DNA of 64,000 nucleotides, from contig NZ_QPEX01000011.1 of assembly GCF_003335505.1 (NCBI RefSeq), forward strand, positions 310,001 through 374,000, read 5' to 3'. Position numbers and translations under genes: made by a program. The notes under the pieces were generated by a model. That model did not search any database and had not been told where the DNA came from. It saw nothing but the letters and a program-made list of their open reading frames with translations. Shown here piece after piece: positions 46,802 to 54,423 of the stretch (the first letter of the stretch is position 1; each line of letters starts with the position of its first letter). This DNA is from Bremerella cremea (GTDB taxonomy: Bacteria; Planctomycetota; Planctomycetia; Pirellulales; Pirellulaceae).

Positions 46802-48256
46802 ATGGATCCTGTCACCCGTTCGTTGCAGAATGTCACCCGCCGCTACTTCCTCGCGAAGTGCCAGGCCGGGATTGGTGGGTTCGCGCTTAGCTCGCTCTTG
46901 GGTGGCTCGGCCAGGGCAACCGAGGCAACTTCGGCCAGCGATGCCATGGCACCGGCCAAGCCTCATTTTCCGGCGAAAGCGAAGTCGGTCATTTACTTGC
47001 ACATGACCGGTTCGCCGCCCAATTTAGACTTGTTCGACTACAAGCCAGAACTGATCAAGTACAACGATCAGGATTGTCCTGCTGAGTTTCTGGAAGGACG
47101 TGAATTCGCGTTCACCACCGGCACGCCCAAGTTGATGGGAACGCCGCACAAGTTTCGGAAGGTGGGGAAGTCAGGCATGTGGATGTCAGACGCGTTAACG
47201 CACCTGGAAGAAGTGGTCGACGACTTGTGCTTCGTTCACTCGATGAACACGGATCAATTCAATCACGCCCCTGCCGAGCTATTGTTGTTTACCGGTTCGC
47301 CCCGCTTGGGACGCCCATCGATGGGGTCGTGGGTGACGTATGGACTCGGTTCCGAAAACGCGAACTTGCCTGGCTTCGTGGTTTTGGTTTCTAGCGGATC
47401 GAACCCCGCCGGTGGAAACAGCGATTGGGGAAGCGGTTTCCTGCCGTCCGTTTACCAAGGGGTGCAGTGTCGCTCGAAAGGGGATCCGGTCCTCTATTTG
47501 AACAACCCAGCCGGGATGGACAAGTCGATGCGGCGGCTAACGCTGGACGCCCTGCACGACTTGAACGAGTTAGAACTCGAGCGGACGGGCAATCCGGAAA
47601 CGGAGACACGGATCTCGCAATACGAGTTGGCCTTCCGCATGCAAATGGCTGCCCCTGAGGCGATGGACTTGGGGCAAGAAACCCAATCGATGTTGGATGC
47701 GTACGGCGCCAAGCCAGGCGAACCGAGCTTCGCCAACAACTGCTTGCTGGCCCGCCGCTTGGTCGAACGAGGTGTGCGTTTCGTACAGTTGTTTGATTGG
47801 GGCTGGGATTTTCACGGAACCGGCAAGGGGACTGGCCTGGGAGAAGGCTTAGTCGAAAAGTGTGCCACGATGGATCGCCCGGTAACAATGTTGCTGAAAG
47901 ATCTGAAGCAGCGCGGACTCCTCGACGAGACGCTGGTGGTTTGGAGTGGTGAATTCGGACGAACCCCGTTCCGCGAAGGACGAACGGCCAAAAGCAAAAT
48001 CCTGGGTCGAGACCATTACCCGGATGTCTTCACGTTGTGGATGGCCGGAGGGGGCGTGAAGCCAGGGTATTCGTATGGTGCCAGCGACGAATTGGGCTTC
48101 AAGGTTGCCGAAGACAAGGTTCATATCCATGACTTGCAAGCGACCATCATGCATTGTTTAGGGATGAACCACGAACGGTTAACCTATCACTTCGCCGGTC
48201 GCGACTTCCGCCTGACCGATGTGCATGGCAACGTGGTTCATGATCTTTTGACTTAA
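46802..48256 (+). CDS. Tat-exported DUF1501 protein
   Basis: A 484-residue protein with a twin-arginine signal (TRRYFLAKCQAGIGGFALSSLLG). Family motifs are in the usual order: HMTGSPPNLDLFDYKP, DLCFVHSMNTDQFNHAPAE, VVWSGEFGRTP, GRDHYPDVFTLWMAGGGVKPG, YGASDELGF and GRDFRLTDVHGNVVHDLL at the end. It is clearly paralogous to the protein at 22679, sharing the terminal (H/V)HDL...RLTD(V/I)(H/Y)GNVV block. Co-transcription with the upstream PSD1 gene is very likely, and a terminator hairpin follows. The hydrolase-like fold is inferred from the family; the substrate is unknown. Confidence 0.9.
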   Translation: MDPVTRSLQNVTRRYFLAKCQAGIGGFALSSLLGGSARATEATSASDAMAPAKPHFPAKAKSVIYLHMTGSPPNLDLFDYKPELIKYNDQDCPAEFLEGREFAFTTGTPKLMGTPHKFRKVGKSGMWMSDALTHLEEVVDDLCFVHSMNTDQFNHAPAELLLFTGSPRLGRPSMGSWVTYGLGSENANLPGFVVLVSSGSNPAGGNSDWGSGFLPSVYQGVQCRSKGDPVLYLNNPAGMDKSMRRLTLDALHDLNELELERTGNPETETRISQYELAFRMQMAAPEAMDLGQETQSMLDAYGAKPGEPSFANNCLLARRLVERGVRFVQLFDWGWDFHGTGKGTGLGEGLVEKCATMDRPVTMLLKDLKQRGLLDETLVVWSGEFGRTPFREGRTAKSKILGRDHYPDVFTLWMAGGGVKPGYSYGASDELGFKVAEDKVHIHDLQATIMHCLGMNHERLTYHFAGRDFRLTDVHGNVVHDLLT

Positions 48257-48274
48257 CTGCCAGTAAAGCAAGCC

Positions 48275-48308
48275 AAAAGCCTTGCTGGCAACGCTAGCAA
48301 GCTTTTCT
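48275..48308 (+). terminator. terminator after the second PSD1/DUF1501 pair
   Basis: Stem AAAAG-(C)-CTTGCT with AGCAAG-CTTTT (11 pairs, one bulged C), nine-base loop, then CTGTAGG. The T-rich distal arm of the stem gives a partial U-tract. Confidence 0.55.
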
Positions 48309-48549
48309 GTAGGTATTCTTGGGGCTTTTGATCTTGCCTCAAAAGGGAAAAACGAGAATCATCAAGCTCTAGCTGGCTGCTAATCCCGCCATGGCCCCGA
48401 TTGCACCTCTGCGATCGATCCGAATCGTTTAATGCTCCTCTCCCAGCAACGACGGACCAGGCACCATATTCAGGCGAGGAATGCGTGCTATTGGGCGAGC
48501 GGAACGATCCTCGTCAGCGAATGCGACTTTCAAAAAGTTCAGGATTGCG

Positions 48550-49521
48550 ATGATTCGGTTGAAATATGATCCGTGGATGTTGGCGTTACATATGGTCGAT
48601 GCCAGCGGAACGCGCCGGATCGAATTGTCGCTCGATCGACTGGCGGACATTCTCGCTGCGGCTGTCCAAGTCGAAACGATTCGGTCGGTGCAAGTCCGAG
48701 GAATCGAAGCTGACCCTGGCGAAATGGCCGACTTAGTCCAACGAGGACGCATGATTGCGTTGGTCGGCTTTCCGCAGCGAACACTTCTGACCACCGGGCA
48801 ATGCATGCTACGGCAGGAAGTTGAAGAACTCTTACGGGCGTTCACCACGATCGAGTTTTCGTTGCCGGAGAAGCTGCAGCAGATGCTTTCTCCCTTTCCG
48901 AAAATGGAACCGAGCCTGCTTGAAGACCGCCTAGCCGCTTGGTTACGGACGATTGAGTACTTTGCCCGGGTAAAGCAGTCGTGGCAGTTGCCGGCGGACT
49001 TGGTTGTGCGGATACCCAACGAGAAACTGGCGATTGATTTGTGCCAACGTTTAGACACGCTCAACTGGCGGTCGGCGTTTCGCGTGCAGCGAGCGTGCGG
49101 TGCGGCTGCGTTTTCGTTAGAAGAGCAGCAAGCTCAATACGGAATGAAGCTATGTGAAGAGCCGTATCGCGTGCTGACATTTAGTGCCAGCGGCCAGCTA
49201 ACCGGATGCAGTGGCGACCAACGGCAACGAGTTTATTTTGGCAGCCTCGAAGAGGACTCGCTGCCCGGCTTGTGGGCCGGAATGGCCATGGAAGCCTGGC
49301 GACAAAACCGCACACGCAACCAATGCCAAGGTTGCTCTGGTTTGGGAACGACCGTGCGTCGTCCGTCGCTGATCGGTATCTACGATTCCCTTGGCGAACA
49401 GCACTTTCACGAGTTTCCGCAACAACAGTTACGGCGGATTGCGGAAGAGTCGGAGGCGAAAGTAGGCAGCCGCTTGCGGTCTTCTCGCCAAATTTTTCGG
49501 ACGTCACGCCAGGCTTCATAA
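48550..49521 (+). CDS. SPASM-like protein lacking a radical SAM core
   Basis: About 323 residues from ATG 48550, which has AGGA five bases upstream. An in-frame ATG at 48481 has no usable spacing. Residues 210-265 look like the SPASM/twitch end of radical SAM proteins: a DG-like ASGQLTGC220 is followed by YFGSLEEDSLPGLWAGMAMEAWR and then C259xxC262. The N-terminal 200 residues lack any CxxxCxxC motif and match no family I know. It could be an accessory iron-sulphur protein, a carrier or recognition factor, or the relic of a larger enzyme. The gene is alone and convergent with the next. Confidence 0.65.
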   Translation: MIRLKYDPWMLALHMVDASGTRRIELSLDRLADILAAAVQVETIRSVQVRGIEADPGEMADLVQRGRMIALVGFPQRTLLTTGQCMLRQEVEELLRAFTTIEFSLPEKLQQMLSPFPKMEPSLLEDRLAAWLRTIEYFARVKQSWQLPADLVVRIPNEKLAIDLCQRLDTLNWRSAFRVQRACGAAAFSLEEQQAQYGMKLCEEPYRVLTFSASGQLTGCSGDQRQRVYFGSLEEDSLPGLWAGMAMEAWRQNRTRNQCQGCSGLGTTVRRPSLIGIYDSLGEQHFHEFPQQQLRRIAEESEAKVGSRLRSSRQIFRTSRQAS

Positions 49522-49530
49522 CACGGCAGT

Positions 49531-50097
49531 CTAGGAAGTACCGCGCCAAATCCGCGCGAACCAGCTGGGCTGTGGCGAGTGGTGTTGCAGGATTTCCCAT
49601 GGCTTCGGATCGTCAACAGGAAGATCTTCGTCGTAGCGAAAGCCGCCGAGAGCGACGAACAGTTTCACCGGAACTTCGAAGATGAAATCGACCTGATCAT
49701 CGGTATCAAGCAGGGCTGTTTGTTCGGCCAGAATCGATTCGTGAATCTCGGGGACCGGGCCAGAGGTAGCGAGATGCTCTGGTCCTTGGTAACCGCCGTC
49801 ATGCCAAATCGACCAAACCTCTTGGCCGTCGACCAAGGCACTGAGGCTGGTTGTCATGACCGTTTCGCTGACTTCAAGCCGGAAGATCGAAGCCCCGTTC
49901 GAGAGTTTCTTGATGATCGACTCGTCAAACACCGGGGCGTTTAAGTACAGTCCGAAGGCTCCGCTGGGAAGCCTGGCTCCGCAGATCGGGTCGTCGGGGA
50001 AATCGACGAACTCGTGCGTTGCCGTGAGCGAGGCTTCCTGAAAAATAGCTTGGGGTGTCTTGCCGAAAACAGCAATGTTTTCAACGTTGAATCCCAT
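49531..50097 (-). CDS. conserved hypothetical protein (188 residues)
   Basis: I do not recognise this protein. It has no signal peptide and looks like a cytoplasmic alpha/beta protein (SIWHDGGYQGPEHLA, VKLFVALGGFRYDED). It starts 14 bases after the stop of the ThuA-like gene on the same strand and is probably the third gene of that operon. Nothing catalytic is evident. It ends 9 bases from the convergent SPASM-like gene. Confidence 0.65.
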   Translation of the reverse strand: MGFNVENIAVFGKTPQAIFQEASLTATHEFVDFPDDPICGARLPSGAFGLYLNAPVFDESIIKKLSNGASIFRLEVSETVMTTSLSALVDGQEVWSIWHDGGYQGPEHLATSGPVPEIHESILAEQTALLDTDDQVDFIFEVPVKLFVALGGFRYDEDLPVDDPKPWEILQHHSPQPSWFARIWRGTS

Positions 50098-50111
50098 TTC
50101 TTGGAACCGTC

Positions 50112-50969
50112 CTACTTGGCTGGCGTCGGGGCTTTGTCTTTATCGGGGTTGGGCTTGCTGAGGTCGATCTCTGCTTTGCCGGTCCCTTCAAAGCCAGGCT
50201 TGGTGCTGCCGTCTTCGTTCAAGCCGTCAACGGTCCACAGCACGCCGCGAGCTACCAGGCTCAGCCACTCGTCGTTGTTCATGGTTTCGTTGTGGTGACC
50301 GAGTGTGGTGGAAAAGGTTTTCGTCCCTTTGTACTCGTTGGTCCAGATGACCGTGTGGTCCTTTTTGGTATCCACGCCGTAGGCTTTGGCCAGGGGAGTG
50401 GTGTTGTCCCAGGTTTTTTCGATCTTGTAGAGCTCGCCTCGTTCCACTTTCCAGTTTTGAGGGAAGCCTTGCATGATCGGGTGATCGCTTTCCAGGGTGA
50501 TGACATCCAGCGGATGGTGGCTTTCGTGGCTGCGCGAGGTCATGCCGATCAACTTGCGCCACTCGTCTGTATCGGCGTTGCGATAGCTGTGCATCGAGCA
50601 GTGGATGAAGATCGCAGGGATCTTATTCTCGGTATGGGCGTTAACGATTCCTTCCACGAACGCCACATCGTCGACATGGCCATAGCATTCGTTGTGAACA
50701 ACCAGATCGTAAGGTTTGATCCAGTCGTGATTCTTGTAGATCGGCACCTTCACGGTTCGATCGTTGCCGGCCAGTTCAACATCCCAATCGATGCTCACGC
50801 GTTGGCTGAGCCCTTGGGTGATGATTTTGATTTGGTTGGGATAATCGTGGCAGCAACCACCGGTGATAAGCAGTGCTTTGAGTTTGGCTTTTTCCTCGGC
50901 CTGGGAAAAGCCGGTGAAAATCAGCACAAACAAAGCGACGAGCAGAGGACGAGTGAAGCGATGAGACAT
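50112..50969 (-). CDS. exported ThuA-like protein
   Basis: About 285 residues from ATG 50969, where a signal peptide begins (SHRFTRPLLVALFVLIFTGFSQAEE) after an AAGGAA tract. A longer upstream frame is not supported. ThuA proteins have a class-I glutamine-amidotransferase-like fold; ThuA itself contributes to trehalose and maltitol use by forming 3-keto sugars. Visible here are ALLITGGCCHDYP, DLVVHNECYG, IFIHCSMHSYR and the C-terminal TLGHHNETM histidine cluster. The adjacent gene encodes a DUF1080-ThuA fusion, so the two may form a complex or successive steps. Located outside the cytoplasm. Confidence 0.82.
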   Translation of the reverse strand: MSHRFTRPLLVALFVLIFTGFSQAEEKAKLKALLITGGCCHDYPNQIKIITQGLSQRVSIDWDVELAGNDRTVKVPIYKNHDWIKPYDLVVHNECYGHVDDVAFVEGIVNAHTENKIPAIFIHCSMHSYRNADTDEWRKLIGMTSRSHESHHPLDVITLESDHPIMQGFPQNWKVERGELYKIEKTWDNTTPLAKAYGVDTKKDHTVIWTNEYKGTKTFSTTLGHHNETMNNDEWLSLVARGVLWTVDGLNEDGSTKPGFEGTGKAEIDLSKPNPDKDKAPTPAK

Positions 50970-50994
50970 GAGGGGGAGGTTCCTTGCGGTGAGG

Positions 50995-52539
50995 TTAGTT
51001 CTGGGCGGTTTCGCTGGCACTTGGTGTGGTGGGGCCATCGAGGTCACCCAGCGAGAACTGAATACCATCGAGATAGAACTTCAAGATTTGTGGATTCCAA
51101 AAGATCTCTTCGCGATGTCCGAGCGAACTGTAGAAGACACGCCCTTTGCCCCAGCTACGAACCCACGAAACGGCGAAGTCGTCATCGGTTCGATGAATGC
51201 CGCGTTTTTCCATATTGGTGTTTTCGACATCCAACGAGAGCAGCACATGCAGAGCCTCACGCGAGTAGGGATCGCGGAACTGATAGATTTCGTCGACGAT
51301 GTTGAAGTTCTCTCCACCAAAGGCCGCCATCAGCGGGTGATCGGGATCGTCGATCTTGATGCCGACGTTTTCGTGCCAGGGATGGCCATGGAAGTAACCC
51401 CCAACCATCTTGCCAAATTCAGGCCACTTGTAATTGGCGTCGCTGGCAGCGTGGAAGCCAACCAGGCCTTTGCCGTTGCTGACGAAGTCGAGCAGGCTCT
51501 GCTTGAACATCTGCTCGGCTTCATCCTTGCTCATTTGCTTGCCGGCAGCGGCAAGCTTCTGCATGTCTTCGTCACGTGGCTTGATCCACTCACCGGTTGT
51601 GTTGACCATTACCAACGAGTCGTACTGATCCAAGATTTCTGGTTGCAGCATCGTGAGGTCGTTGGTGATACGGGCGCTGTATGCGCCCGTGGTTTCTCCC
51701 AACATTTTGGTAGCCACCGCTCCGACTGGAATCGAGCTGTGACGGAAGCCGTCGTAACGGATGAAAACGAGCACGTTCTCCGGTTTCTTCGGTTCGACAC
51801 GTGCTTCTTCCGGCATGGCCTTTTCCATCTTTTCTAACTGCTCTGGCGTGACCAGTTCGCGAATGTAGATGTTGCGGAAGTAAAGCGTGTTGCCGTGATT
51901 CTGCAGTTCGATTTGGCCGGTGCGGTAGATCGGCTTGTCTCGTTCCCAGTAGTTTTCTAGCACGACGTCGTCGACGACGAGCTCGCCGTTTAGCTTGACC
52001 GTAACGCGGTCGTCAACCATGCGGATGAAGAAGGTATTCCACTCGCCGACCGGTTTGTCGGCATTGGCGATCGGTTCGCTGGGGTTCTTTTGGTTGTTGT
52101 ATAAACCACCAGAACCAACACCCTTTGGGTTAGGGCCTAAATTGGTAGGATCCCAGATCTGAACTTGCGGGCTACCACGCAGATAGATACCACTGTCGCC
52201 AGCTTCCTTGATTTTGAAGTCGACGTACATCTCGAAGTCGGCATAGTCCTTGGCGGTGCAGATGCTTTGCCCTTTGCCGTCGAACACCATCACGCCGTCC
52301 TCAACAGCCCAGTGAGCGTTCATCGACTCATCCGCTTTGGCTTGCTCTTCGGCGAGTTTCTCTTTGGACATCTCGGCGCGAGCCTTTGGGTTGGCGACCA
52401 AACCCTTCCAGCCGGTAAGATCTTTGCCGTTGAACAGAGCCTTGAAACCTTGGGGAGGCTCGTTCAGTTTGGCATCTTCAGCAAATACGAACGTGGCCGT
52501 GCTTAAGAGCAGGCCGAAACAACACACCAGACGCAACAT
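50995..52539 (-). CDS. exported DUF1080 plus ThuA-like fusion
   Basis: About 514 residues from ATG 52539, which has GAGGAG nine bases upstream and begins a signal peptide (LRLVCCFGLLLSTATFVFAED). The DUF1080 domain (about 25-235) shows FNGKDLTGWKG and GIYLRGSPQVQIWD. A ThuA-like domain (about 250-500) shows VFIRYDGFRHSSIPVGA, LVGFHAASDANYKWPEF, GHPWHENVG and SSLGHREEIFW. DUF1080 is also called 3-keto-disaccharide hydrolase from recent work on 3-keto sugar metabolism; the ThuA unit may act on the same sugars. It is the first gene of a minus-strand operon with the ThuA-like gene 25 bases downstream. The same module pair opens the fusion at 34668. Confidence 0.88.
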   Translation of the reverse strand: MLRLVCCFGLLLSTATFVFAEDAKLNEPPQGFKALFNGKDLTGWKGLVANPKARAEMSKEKLAEEQAKADESMNAHWAVEDGVMVFDGKGQSICTAKDYADFEMYVDFKIKEAGDSGIYLRGSPQVQIWDPTNLGPNPKGVGSGGLYNNQKNPSEPIANADKPVGEWNTFFIRMVDDRVTVKLNGELVVDDVVLENYWERDKPIYRTGQIELQNHGNTLYFRNIYIRELVTPEQLEKMEKAMPEEARVEPKKPENVLVFIRYDGFRHSSIPVGAVATKMLGETTGAYSARITNDLTMLQPEILDQYDSLVMVNTTGEWIKPRDEDMQKLAAAGKQMSKDEAEQMFKQSLLDFVSNGKGLVGFHAASDANYKWPEFGKMVGGYFHGHPWHENVGIKIDDPDHPLMAAFGGENFNIVDEIYQFRDPYSREALHVLLSLDVENTNMEKRGIHRTDDDFAVSWVRSWGKGRVFYSSLGHREEIFWNPQILKFYLDGIQFSLGDLDGPTTPSASETAQN

Positions 52540-52750
52540 AGATGCGTTCTCCTCAGGAAGTGATTCATAGGTGGGAAGGGCCGCAAAAGTTGGCCCAAAT
52601 GGATGGTCGGTCCGTTCGATTTGATGGGGAAGGGTAGACCGGAGACCGCCAACCATCATAATCGGTGCTGTGGGCGTTGGGAATCAATTGCCCGGAATCC
52701 TGGGCGGAAACACCCGCCAGGAAACGGAATTCACCCTGAAATAGTGGACT

Positions 52751-53296
52751 ATGAAGCGTTTTCTGCAGCATCTGTACGCGCGAATGATTTACTGGCCGTC
52801 GTACCTATATAACTGGACGATGATCCGTCGCCTCAAGTGGTGGCGATGGTACGATGAAATCGACGAGCATGTTTTTGTTGGGGCGGTTCCCTCGCGGCAA
52901 ATGGCCGAGGACTTAGCGGCCAGCGGAATTGCCGCCGTGATCAATACCTGCCAGGAATACGAAGGCCCGCTCGATATTTATGAAGAGCACGGCATCGAGC
53001 AGCTTTATCTACCGACAATTGATTTCACCCCCCCAAGTGTCGAGGATATCGACGAAGGTGTGCGTTTTATCGAGAAGTATGTCGCAGCCGGTAAAGATGT
53101 TTACGTTCACTGCAAAGCTGGCCGCGCACGGAGTGCGACGATTGTGCTGTGCTGGCTCATGAAAACCAAGGGAATGACGCCAGAGCAGGCGCAGGTCTTT
53201 ATGAAAGAGAAGAGACGCCAGGTGCTTTCCTCAATCTATCTCCGCCCAGTTGTGCAAACCTACTATCGAGGGCTACATCCACCTGCCAAGTCGTAG
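52751..53296 (+). CDS. PTPMT1-like dual-specificity phosphatase
   Basis: A 181-residue cysteine phosphatase. The P-loop HC121KAGRAR127S matches the HCxAGxxR signature and closely resembles the HCKAGRSRS of eukaryotic PTPMT1. The upstream WYDEI (residues 33-37), the QEYE loop (68-71) and D91 as probable general acid all match PTPMT1 positions. In eukaryotes PTPMT1 dephosphorylates phosphatidylglycerophosphate during cardiolipin synthesis, so a lipid phosphatase role is likely here; a protein-phosphatase role cannot be excluded. The N-terminus is aromatic and basic and may bind membrane. The gene is divergent from the DUF1080/ThuA operon. Confidence 0.88.
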   Translation: MKRFLQHLYARMIYWPSYLYNWTMIRRLKWWRWYDEIDEHVFVGAVPSRQMAEDLAASGIAAVINTCQEYEGPLDIYEEHGIEQLYLPTIDFTPPSVEDIDEGVRFIEKYVAAGKDVYVHCKAGRARSATIVLCWLMKTKGMTPEQAQVFMKEKRRQVLSSIYLRPVVQTYYRGLHPPAKS

Positions 53297-53345
53297 CGAG
53301 ATTGCCTGGCTGAAAGCGCCGGGCATCCATGCTTGCTTAGAAGTC

Positions 53346-53699
53346 TTAGTGGGCCCCGCCTGCCGCGTTGGCTTGTTGCATCGCTTCTAGAACTGGTTGA
53401 ACGAGGAACTGAGTGCAGTAAAGCGTGATGGCGATCGGTAAGACAATCGTTACGCCGATGGTTAGCACCGACACGAGTATTTTCGACCAAAGGGCATACT
53501 TGGGGCTTAGCCAGATCAGTGGCAAGCCTAAGGGCCCAAACGAGAGGATCACCACCCAAATCACAAGGTGACTATTGACGATCTTCTGTACGGCAGGGGG
53601 CAGACCGGCATCGATTGTGCGAGGAGCCGGTGGCGGAGCTGGCGACGATACCGCAGGTAGTTGGTGCGGGGAATCGAGAATTTCGGTATGCCCAGCCAT
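53346..53699 (-). CDS. small membrane protein of unknown function
   Basis: A 117-residue protein with a proline-rich N-terminus (residues 12-34), an amphipathic stretch and two transmembrane helices at about 44-64 and 70-94. No family is recognised. Coding character is good and no other frame competes. It is convergent with the PTPMT1-like gene. Confidence 0.6.
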   Translation of the reverse strand: MAGHTEILDSPHQLPAVSSPAPPPAPRTIDAGLPPAVQKIVNSHLVIWVVILSFGPLGLPLIWLSPKYALWSKILVSVLTIGVTIVLPIAITLYCTQFLVQPVLEAMQQANAAGGAH

Positions 53700-53826
53700 G
53701 GTTCACCTGTGGTCGTTAAGTGTGTGCGCAAAGGGACACACAAGCCTAGGTTACCCACACCGATAGGCAAATAAAGTTCCACGCGACAAGAACATGTTTG
53801 CTGTAAGCGTGTTACCGAGACGGCAC

Positions 53827-54189
53827 TTACGACTTCAGTTCGATCGGTACGGAATCAATCTTGGCGGCCAGAATGAAATCGTTCTCGCTCAAGCCACCAA
53901 TCGCATGCGTCCAAAGTTCAATCGAAACGTTGCGATAGCCAGCAATATGTAGATCGGGATGGTGGCCATCCTCTTCGGCGATCTCAGCCACTTTGTTGAA
54001 AAAGTCCATGCCGGCCATGAAGTTCTTCACCGTCCAGTCTTTGCGAATTCGCTGACCGTTGTGCGTGAGGTACCAGCCGTTCAGATTCACCAGCTGGTCG
54101 TTCGCTTCGTTCAGGGTACAAGGATCGACCCCTCCTTCGCACGGCTTGCATTTCTTTTGGGTTAGCTGCTCGGTCGTTTGGATGTCCAT
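53827..54189 (-). CDS. phhB: 4a-hydroxytetrahydrobiopterin dehydratase (pterin-4a-carbinolamine dehydratase)
   Basis: Dehydrates 4a-hydroxytetrahydrobiopterin, recycling the cofactor of aromatic amino-acid hydroxylases. The 120 residues contain the active-site EEDGHHPDLHI block, with its histidines, and the conserved W-x-L-T-H-like GWYLTHNG and WTHAIGGLSENDFILAAKID. No phenylalanine hydroxylase gene is in the window. The enzyme is also found in genomes without one, where it may act in other pterin or molybdopterin pathways. A U-tracted hairpin ends only 20 bases upstream of its start, so expression may depend on readthrough. Confidence 0.9.
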   Translation of the reverse strand: MDIQTTEQLTQKKCKPCEGGVDPCTLNEANDQLVNLNGWYLTHNGQRIRKDWTVKNFMAGMDFFNKVAEIAEEDGHHPDLHIAGYRNVSIELWTHAIGGLSENDFILAAKIDSVPIELKS

Positions 54190-54208
54190 GGCGATCCGAT
54201 CCTTTCAT

Positions 54209-54238
54209 AAAAAAGCCCCAGCCGAGACCGGCCAGGGC
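54209..54238 (-). terminator. terminator between the TPR gene and phhB
   Basis: On the minus strand the arms GCCC..GGCCGG and CGGC..GGGC form two 4-base-pair stems with a 2-by-2 internal loop, followed by TTTTTT. It ends the TPR transcript or attenuates phhB. Confidence 0.5.
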
Positions 54239-54423
54239 ATTGGAATTGTTAGCGAGCCCGTCTGACGCCATTCTTGCGAAAACAGCCAGGTAAGGCAAAC
54301 AGAAACCGTATTGGATCGCTGGGCAAGGAACGCAGGCATGGAACGGAATCTGGTTTGCTGCGCATGCCTCGCTTCTGTCAGACGCTTTGACACGAACCTC
54401 AATAAGTAGGTGATAAGGTCAAC
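54239..54423 (-). promoter_or_regulatory. possibly structured leader upstream of phhB
   Basis: Two sets of complementary arms are interleaved: AGCGAG (54251-54256) with CTCGCT (54368-54373), and CGTCTGAC (54259-54266) with GTCAGACG (54377-54384). In an RNA they would exclude each other or make a pseudoknot, followed by a terminator hairpin just before phhB. That arrangement is riboswitch-like, but eight-base matches can occur by chance. I recognise no known class. Confidence 0.25.
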
